Shown here in pieces: positions 6,655 through 13,558 of a stretch of 14,925 nucleotides of DNA. The first letter of the stretch is position 1; each line of letters starts with the position of its first letter. The position numbers were made by a program, and so were the translations under genes. The DNA comes from DASTYU01 sp035764655 (GTDB lineage Bacteria; Chloroflexota; Limnocylindria; Limnocylindrales; CSP1-4). Under the pieces are notes generated by a model that saw nothing but the letters and a program-made list of their open reading frames with translations, had not been told where the DNA came from and searched no databases. Where the stretch lies: positions 1 to 14,925 of the forward strand of contig DASTYU010000262.1 of assembly GCA_035764655.1 (NCBI GenBank), given 5' to 3'.

Positions 6655-6678
6655 ACGTGCTAGGCAAGGGTAGCACGT
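6655..6678. promoter_or_regulatory. Inverted repeat ACGTGCTA-N8-TAGCACGT, operator or hairpin
   Basis: Perfect 8-bp arms (6655-6662 and 6671-6678) are separated by 8 nt, and TTTTC begins at the end of the right arm. The element lies 18 bp upstream of the GTG start of the minus-strand membrane protein gene, a usual operator position. Read on the plus strand it also resembles a short terminator, but no plus-strand gene ends nearby. The binding protein, if any, is unknown. Confidence 0.45.
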
Positions 6679-6699
6679 TTTCGTCAACCACTCGACGCC

Positions 6700-6713
6700 C
6701 GCCTCACGCGCGA
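6700..6713. repeat. 14-bp direct repeat, copy 2
   Basis: Identical to 6234-6247 (CGCCTCACGCGCGA). It lies between the inverted repeat of the membrane protein gene and the msrA fragment, in sequence that otherwise shows no gene. Confidence 0.3.
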
Positions 6714-6768
6714 CCGCCCGTCGGGCCGTTCGCCGCAGCGGACGTGAGTTCACAGGTCTGATTCCCAG

Positions 6769-6882
6769 GACTACCACCAGCAGTACCTGGACAAGGTCCC
6801 GAACGGCTATTGCCCGAACCGCGCCACCGGCGTGAAGCCGCCGGCCGACTTCAAGGTCACCCCGCTCCAGTACATCGACTGA
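6769..6882 (+). pseudogene. 3' fragment of a second msrA
   Basis: Only the last 37 codons and the stop of an msrA-like gene are present, reading DYHQQYLDKVPNGYCPNRA, then the TGVKPPADFKVTPLQYID end. It matches the end of the intact msrA (6015-6128) at 102 of 114 bases by my count, without gaps. Seven of the twelve differences are silent and only four residues differ, so the parent gene was under protein-level selection after the copies diverged and was truncated later. No start codon, active-site GCFWG block or ribosome site precedes it; the match begins abruptly near 6767. It ends 25 bp before the convergent acetyltransferase stop. Confidence 0.88.
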
Positions 6883-6907
6883 GCGGCTTCGGCCTGAGGA
6901 GCCGAGC

Positions 6908-7741
6908 CTACATGCCGTCGGGAGTCGTCGTCCGATCGCCGGTGAACCGGTACTCGTTGAGGCGACCGAAATCGCGGAACCCCAATCGTCGATAGACCGG
7001 AAAACCAAGGTCCGACGCTTGCAGGACCGCCACGGCGTACCCGCTTCGGCGGGCCTCCAGCAAGGACGCCAGGGTCACGGCCGTACCTATTCCCCTGCCG
7101 CGCGCCTGGGGCAGGCAGGTGACCTGGTAGATGCCGGCCACGCCCGCGCCCAGGAAGACCTGCGACGTCGCAACCGGTTGGCCGTCCATGAGCGCGAGGT
7201 AGGTGCGCATCCGAGGTCCTGACCCGATCGCCGAGAACACATCGACCAGATCCGGTTCCGCGGACTCGGGTATTCCGAAGCCGATCCGCATCACGTGGGT
7301 CCAGGACTCGAAGCTTGCCGCGTCCTCGACAGCGACGATCGCCACACCGCGCGGAGTCACGCCGCTTTCCGGCAATGATGCGAGATCGGCCGCCATCCCG
7401 CGGCCGCCTTCCAGAAACGTGAGACCCCGCCTGCCGAGAAGCATGCCGGCATCTGGCGGAGGAGCGAGCCACGACAGCGCGTGAATCCCCTTGGCACGGA
7501 AATGGGTCAACGCTTCGTCGATGATTGAACCCGTTCCGTCGGGAGGGAGGTTCGTCCGAAAGACCACATTCAGGAATGGGTCCGGGATCCCTGTGAGCGT
7601 CCAGCACAAATGCGGCCCTTCCGAGAGCTCGACGCCCGGCGCCTGACCGAGGTGAATGTAGAACTCGTTCCAGTTGGCCCTGATCGCGCGCACGACGTCG
7701 GGCGCGGAACGCTCGTGCAATCGAGCCGGGTCGTGGTCCAT
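6908..7741 (-). CDS. GNAT family N-acetyltransferase
   Basis: A 277-residue acetyl-CoA-dependent acetyltransferase. The C-terminal half is the GNAT fold: YLALMDGQPVATSQVFL (181-197) forms the central strands, IYQVTCLPQARGRGIGTAV (204-222) is motif A with the Q-x-x-G-x-G/A acetyl-CoA pyrophosphate loop, and FPVYRRLGFRDFG (247-259) is motif B. The N-terminal ~130 residues (NEFYIHLGQAPGVEL, then NVVFRTNLPPDG) look like a second, degenerate GNAT half, as in two-domain members of the family. The acceptor substrate cannot be told. The gene is divergent from the VOC gene. A TACACT hexamer 8 nt upstream of ATG 7741, with no Shine-Dalgarno, suggests a leaderless transcript. Confidence 0.9.
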   Translation of the reverse strand: MDHDPARLHERSAPDVVRAIRANWNEFYIHLGQAPGVELSEGPHLCWTLTGIPDPFLNVVFRTNLPPDGTGSIIDEALTHFRAKGIHALSWLAPPPDAGMLLGRRGLTFLEGGRGMAADLASLPESGVTPRGVAIVAVEDAASFESWTHVMRIGFGIPESAEPDLVDVFSAIGSGPRMRTYLALMDGQPVATSQVFLGAGVAGIYQVTCLPQARGRGIGTAVTLASLLEARRSGYAVAVLQASDLGFPVYRRLGFRDFGRLNEYRFTGDRTTTPDGM

Positions 7742-7749
7742 CGAGCCGG

Positions 7750-7755
7750 AGTGTA
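7750..7755 (-). promoter_or_regulatory. Candidate -10 hexamer of the acetyltransferase gene
   Basis: TACACT on the minus strand ends 8 nt before the ATG at 7741 and fits TAnnnT. With no Shine-Dalgarno in the gap, the transcript would be leaderless or nearly so. No -35 is clear. Confidence 0.4.
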
Positions 7756-7806
7756 GGGCGCGACCGGCTAGAGTTAGCGCTTGCTCAATACGCGGAGGAG
7801 GCCTGG

Positions 7807-7836
7807 ATGACGTGTCCGCCGGTCACAAAGTCATGA
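7807..7836 (+). CDS. Nine-codon leader ORF coupled to the VOC gene
   Basis: ATG 7807 opens MTCPPVTKS and stops at TGA 7834-7836, overlapping the VOC start as ATGA (7833-7836). A near-perfect Shine-Dalgarno, GGAGGAGG (7794-7801), sits 5 nt before ATG 7807, while the VOC ATG at 7833 has none of its own. The simplest reading is that ribosomes load at the leader and reinitiate on the VOC gene. The alternative is that the VOC protein itself starts at in-frame GTG 7812, 10 nt from the same site, adding seven residues (VSAGHKV); the leader would then be an accident. Confidence 0.45.
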   Translation: MTCPPVTKS

Positions 7837-8219
7837 CGATCGAGCTGAACCACACGATCGTCTACTCGCGGGACAAGCGCGAGTCCTCGGACTTCCTCGC
7901 AGGCATCCTCGGGCTGCCCAGCCCAGTGGCGTGGGGCCCGTTTCTCGCGATCGAAGTCGCGAACAAGGTAACCCTCGACTTCCACGATACCGACGGCGAG
8001 GTCGATCCACAGCATTACTGCTTCCTCGTGGGCGAGGACGAGTTCGACGAGATCTTCGGTCGAATCCAGGAGCAGGGCCTCCCGTACTGGGCCGACCCGA
8101 GCCAGACCAAGCCGGGCGAGATCAACACCCATGACGGCGGCCGGGGCGTGTATTTCGATGACCCGAGCGGGCACCAACTCGAGATCATCACCAGGCCATA
8201 CGGCGCGGCTCGCGGCTAG
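7833..8219 (+). CDS. VOC (glyoxalase/bleomycin resistance) superfamily protein
   Basis: A single-module vicinal-oxygen-chelate protein of 128 residues, the typical size of a subunit that dimerises to form the metal site. The N-terminal strand MTIELNHTIVYSRDK carries the usual first ligand H7. HYCFLVGEDEFDEIF (61-75) supplies H61, and GVYFDDPSGHQLEIIT (105-120) supplies E117, so an H/H/E metal site is plausible. The substrate (glyoxalase-, dioxygenase- or resistance-type) cannot be assigned. The ATG at 7833 matches the family N-terminus, but no ribosome site lies directly before it; translation probably depends on the leader ORF, or starts at GTG 7812. The gene is divergent from the acetyltransferase and convergent with GH3. 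Confidence 0.9.
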   Translation: MTIELNHTIVYSRDKRESSDFLAGILGLPSPVAWGPFLAIEVANKVTLDFHDTDGEVDPQHYCFLVGEDEFDEIFGRIQEQGLPYWADPSQTKPGEINTHDGGRGVYFDDPSGHQLEIITRPYGAARG

Positions 8220-8228
8220 GCTAGGCTA
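8214..8228. repeat. Three tandem GGCTA units at the VOC stop codon
   Basis: GGCTA is repeated three times without interruption, the first copy supplying part of the VOC stop (TAG). It probably reflects slippage. A 10-bp palindrome, GGGCCGGCCC (8267-8276), follows in the same 64-bp convergent gap. No T-run is present on either strand, so no terminator is claimed. Confidence 0.5.
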
Positions 8229-8283
8229 GATCGCTCCCCTGGCGGAACCGATCGCGAACGCCGGATGGGCCGGCCCTAGCGAC

Positions 8284-9870
8284 TCACTGCCCGCGTGTAG
8301 CGCTCAGCCCATGGCCACGCGCGTACAGACCGGCGATGTCGACGGGCAACCGGCCGACGAACGGCGACTCGCCCAGCAGCGCGGCGGCCAGCGCCTCCAT
8401 TGACGGCGGCAGGATGCCGTAGCTGCAGACATGGGTTTTGGCGGAGGGATAGGCGAGGAGATCCCACGGCGTGCGTAGCGCGACGGTGACGGTCGGCTTG
8501 CCGGTCGCGAGGACCTGTTGCGCGAGACTCGCCTGCGCGGACTGGAGATGCGCCGCGAACGTCCCGACGAGGACCAGGTCGAAGCTTGCGAGCCGGTCGC
8601 CGAGCCCTGCGATGTCGGCCTCACCCAGCGCCGCTGGCAGAAGGATCTCCTCGACGCCCGCAAGGCGGCGGCGAAGGGCCGCTGCCAGCGTCGGCGTGAC
8701 TGCCGAGGACGTGTCGGCCGGCGTGAGGTTCGCGGGCACCGACTGAACGACCGCGATCCGGGCGGCCGCGGCCGGTTTGAGCGGGAGCAATCGCTCGTCA
8801 TCGCGGACGAGGGTGATCGAACGTCGTGCCAGCTCGGCAGCGAGTGCCTGATGTTCGGCGCACCCGACGACGTCGAGCGGCGGCTGGTCGTAGCTGCCCA
8901 GCCAGCTGCGCAGCTCGCCGAGCCGACGTTCCGCCGTCGCGTCGTCCTCGGTATCGAACAGGCCTCGCCGATGTGCTTGGACGAGGCCTTCCGTCAGCCG
9001 GTCCAGCGCCGCTTCGTCGGCGGTCCCGAGCAGCACATCCTCGCCGGCCTGCAGTGCGGCGATGGCATCGACGATCTGGGCCGATCCCTGGGCCAGGGCC
9101 CGCATGTCGAGCGCGTCGGTCACCGTGACGCCGTGGAACCGGAGCTGCCCCCGCAACAAGTCGCGCAGGGCCCAGGCTGACAGGCTGGCCGGGAGGCCGG
9201 CCTCCCGATCGGGCAACGCGAAGTGCCCGGTCATGACCATTCGCACGCCGGCCTCCAACGCCGCACGGAACGGGACCAGCTCACGCTCGGCGAGCTCGGC
9301 CCTGGTCCGTGCCACGACCGGCAGCTCGTGGTGTGGATCCGCCGTGGTGTCGCCGGCACCCGGGAAGTGCTTCGCCGTTGCGGCCACGCCACCGGCCTGC
9401 AGGCCGCGGACGGTCGCCGCTGCGAGCCGTCCGACCGCCTCGGGATCGTCGCCGAAGCTGCGGATCCCAAGTGCCGGATTGGCCGGGTTGTTGGCCACGT
9501 CACACACGGGCGCGTAGTTCACGTTGACGCCCAGCGCGCGCAGCTCGCGCGCCGTCGCGCCGGCGACCCGCTCGGCCAGCGCTTCATCGCCGGTCGCTCC
9601 GAGCGCCATCGCACCCGCGAACGGTGTCGTGGCGCTGCCGCAGCCGATGAGCTGACCACCCTCCTGGTCGGCCGCGACGAGCACTGGCGGGGCTCCCGTG
9701 GGCCGCGCCTCCTGGATCGCGTCGGTCAACCTTCGGACCTGGACGGGGTCGGCGACGTTCAAGAACGGGAACAGCGTCACGCCGGCGACGCCGTGCTCAC
9801 TGATCCGTCTCGCAGCCGATGGCGGCAACTCCGTGCCGTCGAATGCGACCATGAGCCGCGCCAGTGTCAC
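8284..9870 (-). CDS. GH3 beta-N-acetylhexosaminidase-like glycosidase (NagZ type with C-terminal domain)
   Basis: A 528-residue cytoplasmic glycoside hydrolase with no signal peptide. The GH3 barrel covers about residues 1-330: ADQEGGQL (67-74), KHFPGAGDTTADPHHELP (167-184) and VTVTDALDMRAL (248-259). D178 and H180 match the Asp-His acid/base dyad peculiar to NagZ-type N-acetylglucosaminidases, and D252 is the nucleophile. Residues ~345-520 (SITLVRDDERLLPLKP onward) form the GH3 C-terminal domain, absent from short NagZ proteins. The GTG start at 9870 overlaps the permease stop as GTGA, indicating coupling; ATG 9852 is an alternative. Being last in an ABC sugar operon, it should hydrolyse the imported oligosaccharide. 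The dyad favours GlcNAc-containing substrates; a GH3 phosphorylase or glucosidase is possible. Confidence 0.93.
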   Translation of the reverse strand: MTLARLMVAFDGTELPPSAARRISEHGVAGVTLFPFLNVADPVQVRRLTDAIQEARPTGAPPVLVAADQEGGQLIGCGSATTPFAGAMALGATGDEALAERVAGATARELRALGVNVNYAPVCDVANNPANPALGIRSFGDDPEAVGRLAAATVRGLQAGGVAATAKHFPGAGDTTADPHHELPVVARTRAELAERELVPFRAALEAGVRMVMTGHFALPDREAGLPASLSAWALRDLLRGQLRFHGVTVTDALDMRALAQGSAQIVDAIAALQAGEDVLLGTADEAALDRLTEGLVQAHRRGLFDTEDDATAERRLGELRSWLGSYDQPPLDVVGCAEHQALAAELARRSITLVRDDERLLPLKPAAAARIAVVQSVPANLTPADTSSAVTPTLAAALRRRLAGVEEILLPAALGEADIAGLGDRLASFDLVLVGTFAAHLQSAQASLAQQVLATGKPTVTVALRTPWDLLAYPSAKTHVCSYGILPPSMEALAAALLGESPFVGRLPVDIAGLYARGHGLSATRGQ

Positions 9871-10763
9871 GATTTGACGGAACCGGCCAGGATCCCTCGC
9901 ACGAATGCACGCTGCAGGAACAGGAAGACCACCAGCGGCAAGACCATCGTGACGAACGCGCCCGCGGTCAGGATGTGCCACTGGCCACCGCGGTTGCCGT
10001 TGAGCACCATCAGCGCGGAGGGCAGCACGCGTTGTTCCTCGCCGGTCCCGAGGAACACCAGCGCCACCAGGAGATCGTTCCAGACCCACAGGAACTGGAA
10101 GATCGCGAAGGCGCCGATGGCCGGGACCGACAGCGGCAGCACGAGGCGCATGAACACCTGGAAATGCGATGCGCCGTCGATGGCCGCCGACTCGAACAGG
10201 TCGCGTGGCAGCTGCGCCACGAAGTTGTAGAGCAGGAAGATCGCCAACGGCAGGCCGAACGCGGTGTGCGCGAGCCAGATGCCCAGGAACGTGCCGTTGA
10301 GCTGGGCCTGTGCATACAGTCGCAGGACCGGGATGAACGCCATCTGCAGCGGCACGACCTGCAGGCCGACGACGACCGCAAACAGCAGCCCGCGGAACGG
10401 GAAATGGATCCAGGCAAAGGCGTACGCCGCAAATGCCGCGATCGTGATCGGGATGACCGTCGCCGGGATCGTCACCACGAGGCTGTTGATGAACGCCGTG
10501 ACGAACCCCTCGCTGGACACGACCGTCTGGTAGTTGTTCAGCGTCCAGTCGTACTGGAATGGCCTGAGCAGCGCCTCCCACCAGCCTGTGGTCGTAATGT
10601 CAGCGGGGTCGCGGACCGAGGTGACGAGCAGGCCCAGGGTCGGGATCGACCAGAGGACGCAGATCGCCACGATCGCGATGCGCAACGGGGCACTGCGAAG
10701 CATGGCTGGTCGCCACGCAGAAACGGTCTTGAGGCGCTCGGCGCTGCGAGCCGGGGCGGTCAC
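9867..10763 (-). CDS. ABC sugar transporter permease, MalG type (CUT1)
   Basis: A 298-residue inner-membrane permease, the second of a pair that forms the channel of a carbohydrate importer. It has about six membrane helices, starting with LRIAIVAICVLWSIPTLGLLVTS (27-49). The cytoplasmic EAA loop that docks the ATPase is ESAAIDGASHFQVFMRLVLP (191-210). DWTLNNYQTVV (72-82) before the second helix and the C-terminal FVRGILAGSVKS are typical of MalG-like subunits. GTG 10763 overlaps the stop of the upstream permease as GTGA (10760-10763), and its own stop overlaps the GH3 start. No ATP-binding subunit is encoded alongside, as is common in CUT1 operons that use a shared MsmK/UgpC-type ATPase. Confidence 0.95.
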   Translation of the reverse strand: MTAPARSAERLKTVSAWRPAMLRSAPLRIAIVAICVLWSIPTLGLLVTSVRDPADITTTGWWEALLRPFQYDWTLNNYQTVVSSEGFVTAFINSLVVTIPATVIPITIAAFAAYAFAWIHFPFRGLLFAVVVGLQVVPLQMAFIPVLRLYAQAQLNGTFLGIWLAHTAFGLPLAIFLLYNFVAQLPRDLFESAAIDGASHFQVFMRLVLPLSVPAIGAFAIFQFLWVWNDLLVALVFLGTGEEQRVLPSALMVLNGNRGGQWHILTAGAFVTMVLPLVVFLFLQRAFVRGILAGSVKS

Positions 10764-11932
10764 GACCCGATCCCCTGGCGGCGCAGGTTGCGAACGTTGA
10801 TGAACATGATGGGGACCACGGCCAGGAACAGCACCGTTGCCAGCGCCGCCGCCCGGCCGTCGTTGAAGAATTCGTAGAACTCGATGAACATCCGGTTCGC
10901 GACCACATCGGTGCCGTATCGGCCGCCGGTCATCACGTAAATGATGTCGAAGATCTTCAGGACGAGGATGGCGGTCGTGGTCGCCACGGTGATGATCGAG
11001 CCCTTGATCATCGGCATGATCACCCTGAAGAAGGTCTGACGCTCAGATGCCCCATCGAGTCGGGCAGCCTCGATCACTTCGATCGACACGCCCTTGATGG
11101 CAGCAGACAGGACCACCATCGAGAAGCCCGTCTGGAGCCAGATGAAAATCAGGATGAGTGCGTAGGTGTTGATCGGGGGTTCCTGGACCCAGCGCACCGG
11201 CGCGAAGCCAAGCGCGGTCCATACCGCGTTGACGAAGCCGATCTGCGGCTGGCCGGGCGGGTTCCATTCGTACATGAAGCGCCAGATCACCGACGCACCG
11301 ATGAACGAGATCGCCATCGGCAGGAAGATGAAGGTCTTGGCCAGCGCCTCGCGCCGGACGCGGTCGACCATGCCGGCGATCCCGAGGCCGAGCAAGACGC
11401 TTCCGCCGGTCGCGACGATCAGCCAGATGATGTTGTTCCCGATGATGCCGATGAACTGCGGTGTCACCAGCTGCTTGTAGTTCGCGAGTGGGTCGCCGTC
11501 GGTCTGCGCGGTGAAGCTCGTGACGATCGTCCCGATGGTTGGATAGACGAGGTAGACGACGAGCAGGAGGACGGCGGGGACAACGAACACCCAGGGCAGG
11601 ATCCGGCCCTGCCATGTAGGACTCGCCAGACCGACCACGGCGCTGACGCCGATGTACAGCATCCAGATCCCGCCGACGCCGACGACCAGCGCCACGAGGC
11701 CCAGAAGAAGCTTGGCCTGGACCTGGTCGCCGACGCCACGCTCCAGGTCGGCGGCACCCTGGGTGTTGCCCAGCGCCTCGTAGATGGAACCGAGCAGATT
11801 GGTTGCCGCGTTTCGATCGGCGAGGATCATCACGCCGATCGCGACGACGGCCAATCCGATCAATGCCGCGAGAACCGGCGCAAATCGCCGAACGGCGGTG
11901 ATCTCGGCCTGATCCCTCGACTGGATCGCCAT
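10760..11932 (-). CDS. ABC sugar transporter permease, MalF type with extended N-terminus (AglF-like)
   Basis: A 390-residue permease, about 100 residues longer than common MalF-type subunits. The extra N-terminal part (1-105) has two membrane helices at ~17-36 and ~75-100, separated by a stretch containing GNTQGAADLERG. The core starts near 111 (LPWVFVVPAVLLLVVYLVYPT), with an EAA loop at 288-309 (EAARLDGASERQTFFRVIMPM). This layout resembles alpha-glucoside permeases of the AglF type, a resemblance from memory that does not fix the substrate. ATG 11932 has GGAGGA about 7 nt upstream. An 84-bp gap with a strong stem-loop separates it from the binding-protein gene, while its end overlaps the next permease by GTGA. 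Confidence 0.95.
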   Translation of the reverse strand: MAIQSRDQAEITAVRRFAPVLAALIGLAVVAIGVMILADRNAATNLLGSIYEALGNTQGAADLERGVGDQVQAKLLLGLVALVVGVGGIWMLYIGVSAVVGLASPTWQGRILPWVFVVPAVLLLVVYLVYPTIGTIVTSFTAQTDGDPLANYKQLVTPQFIGIIGNNIIWLIVATGGSVLLGLGIAGMVDRVRREALAKTFIFLPMAISFIGASVIWRFMYEWNPPGQPQIGFVNAVWTALGFAPVRWVQEPPINTYALILIFIWLQTGFSMVVLSAAIKGVSIEVIEAARLDGASERQTFFRVIMPMIKGSIITVATTTAILVLKIFDIIYVMTGGRYGTDVVANRMFIEFYEFFNDGRAAALATVLFLAVVPIMFINVRNLRRQGIGS

Positions 11933-11960
11933 CAGTGTCCTCCGTGAAGAGGCCTGGGAT

Positions 11961-11998
11961 GCCGCAAGGGCGCCGCTTTTCGCGGGCGCCCTCGCGGC
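11961..11998 (-). promoter_or_regulatory. Intercistronic stem-loop between binding-protein and permease genes
   Basis: The arms AGGGCGCC (11967-11974) and GGCGCCCT (11985-11992) pair perfectly. After one A/C mismatch the stem extends outward with GCCGC (11961-11965) and GCGGC (11994-11998), giving 13 pairs plus inner GC pairs. There is no T-run on the minus strand, so full termination is unlikely. Such hairpins in binding-protein-dependent operons commonly protect or partly terminate the upstream message, so that the binding protein is made in excess over permeases. That role is inferred from position. Confidence 0.65.
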
Positions 11999-12016
11999 TG
12001 TGGGACTAGGTCGCTG

Positions 12017-13507
12017 TCACTGCGGCCAGGCCGCGTCGACGCTTTGGACGAACTGGTCGGTGCCAGTGCCGCCGCTGTCGATCCAGGCGGTGATCCCATC
12101 CCAGAAGGCGCGGTTGGCCTCCGGTGGCATGAGGTCGGACGCGTCGAAGCCGAAGCTCGTGGAGTTGCCCACGATGTCGGCCGCGACCTGCTGCTTGTAC
12201 GACTGGTACCACTCGGCTGGAGTGGTCTGATTGGCCGATTGGGCGCTGCCGATGTCGATCCACGCCTTCAGCCCGTAGGGCGTCGCGAGGTATTCGGCGA
12301 CGGCCCGGATCTCGGGTCGGTCGGGATTGTCAACCAGCACCATCAAGGTGTCGCCGGCGCCCAGGCCAGGAGTGCCCTGCGCTGGGTCGATCTGCGGGAA
12401 GTACATGATCCCGATGTCTTCGCCGAGCACGTACTGCGACTGCGTGCCGGGCCCGCCCGCGCGGACATCCGGGAAGAAGTCCGGGCCGAGCCAGGTCGCC
12501 TGGCGGTGCATCCAGCAGCCGGGCTCGGGCTGGAACATCGGATCCCAGCTTTCGAGCCGGTCGGTCGCCGTGATCGACTGATACCCACCGTTGACGTAAC
12601 CGTCCGTGAACCACTCCTCGGCGAGAACATCCAAGGCAGCGCGCACTTCGGGTGAGTCGAACTTCAGGTCGTGCGTGATCCATTGGTTGTACTTGTCGAT
12701 TCCGGCCGTTCGAAGCATGACATCCTCGAGCCAGTCGGTGGCGATCCAGCCGGTCGCCGCTCCGTCGAGGATCCCCAGGCACCACGGACTGCCTTTGCCG
12801 TCGGCGACGATCTTGGCAGAGAGTGCCTTGAGCTCGTCCCAGGTCGTGGGCACGGCGTAGCCGGCCGCCTCGAACGCCTTGATCGGATACCAGATGGTCG
12901 ACTTGACATCGACTTTGTACGGGATGCCCCAGATCTCGCCGTTATCGCCCGTAAGCAGGGCGGTGCCGAATCCGGCCGCGAAATCGCTGTTGAGCTTCGC
13001 CGGATCCATGAAGGTTGCGACGTTCGTGGTCTTGCCACGATCGCCGTACTCGATCACAGCCGACGGCTGGGCGAGCATGGCCAGGTCGGGCGGGGTACCA
13101 CCCTCGATGCGAGTGCGAAGCACGACTTCGTGCTGTGAGGCGATGCTCTCCTGCACGACGTCGATGCCCGTCGCTTCCTCGAGGGGCGCGACCGCTGCGT
13201 CGAAGTTGGCGCCTTCGCCTTCAATCCATTGCGTCTGGATCGTTACTCGCTTGCCGTTATACGGCTTGTCGGGGCCGAGCGCCGTGTCCAGCTCGGTGTA
13301 ACCGGTCGGGACCGCAGGCAGCGCTTCGCCCGCGGGGGGCGCGGCACTCCCGGGCGCTTCGCTGGCCGGCGGCGCCTCACTCGCCGGCGGCGCCTCACTC
13401 GCCGCGGGGGCGGACGGTGACGGCGACGGATTGGTCGCCTGACATGCGACGAACAGCATGGCGACCACGACCGCCAGTACGGACGTGGTCCATAACCTCT
13501 TGGTCAT
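12017..13507 (-). CDS. ABC transporter carbohydrate-binding lipoprotein (CUT1, AglE-like)
   Basis: A 496-residue extracellular solute-binding protein. Residues 1-21 are a lipoprotein signal peptide (KR, hydrophobic core, lipobox LFVAC) with C22 as the lipidated residue. Residues ~24-66 are a low-complexity Ser/Ala/Pro/Glu tether with SEAPPA repeats that should lift the domain off the membrane. The family-1 binding fold follows from VTIQTQWIEGEGANFDAAV (~86): GGTPPDLAMLAQP, EIWGIPYKVDVKSTIWYPIKAF and VPTTWDELKALS are typical hinge and ligand-cleft blocks. Aromatic residues (several W and Y) fit an oligosaccharide ligand. ATG 13507 has an excellent GGAGGAG 7 nt upstream. It precedes the permease pair and follows a 97-bp gap with a palindromic operator candidate. 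The AglE-like label is from memory; the ligand is not known. Confidence 0.95.
   Translation of the reverse strand: MTKRLWTTSVLAVVVAMLFVACQATNPSPSPSAPAASEAPPASEAPPASEAPGSAAPPAGEALPAVPTGYTELDTALGPDKPYNGKRVTIQTQWIEGEGANFDAAVAPLEEATGIDVVQESIASQHEVVLRTRIEGGTPPDLAMLAQPSAVIEYGDRGKTTNVATFMDPAKLNSDFAAGFGTALLTGDNGEIWGIPYKVDVKSTIWYPIKAFEAAGYAVPTTWDELKALSAKIVADGKGSPWCLGILDGAATGWIATDWLEDVMLRTAGIDKYNQWITHDLKFDSPEVRAALDVLAEEWFTDGYVNGGYQSITATDRLESWDPMFQPEPGCWMHRQATWLGPDFFPDVRAGGPGTQSQYVLGEDIGIMYFPQIDPAQGTPGLGAGDTLMVLVDNPDRPEIRAVAEYLATPYGLKAWIDIGSAQSANQTTPAEWYQSYKQQVAADIVGNSTSFGFDASDLMPPEANRAFWDGITAWIDSGGTGTDQFVQSVDAAWPQ
13365..13400. repeat. Two perfect 18-bp tandem repeats in the lipoprotein tether
   Basis: The unit GCCGGCGGCGCCTCACTC occurs twice in direct succession, with a diverged partial copy at 13347-13364. 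On the coding strand each unit gives six residues of the SEAPPA type. It sits in the disordered tether just after the lipidated cysteine, where length changes would be tolerated. Confidence 0.8.
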
Positions 13508-13558
13508 TGACGTACTCCTCCTCTGCGAACTCCCATGCCTCTAGCCCGCGGGTGACGG

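Noticed and set aside
6705..6735. Sequence resembling the flank of the 5323-5355 terminator (gcccgtcgg, ccgttcg)
   Set aside because: The similarity is short and gapped and the paired left arm is missing, so a duplicated terminator cannot be supported.
9871..10581. Upstream extension of the GH3 reading frame
   Set aside because: The frame is open for 237 more codons but lies wholly inside the permease gene and translates to nonsense; the GTGA overlap at 9867-9870 and the family N-terminus fix the start.
9223..10877. Long plus-strand open frames opposite GH3 and the MalG-type permease
   Set aside because: They are shadows of two strongly supported minus-strand genes, with no ribosome sites or protein-like composition.
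13527..13540. TGGGAG half-site upstream of the binding-protein gene, like the operator at 1385
   Set aside because: Only half of the palindrome is present, with no matching second arm; a six-base match is not evidence of LacI-type control.
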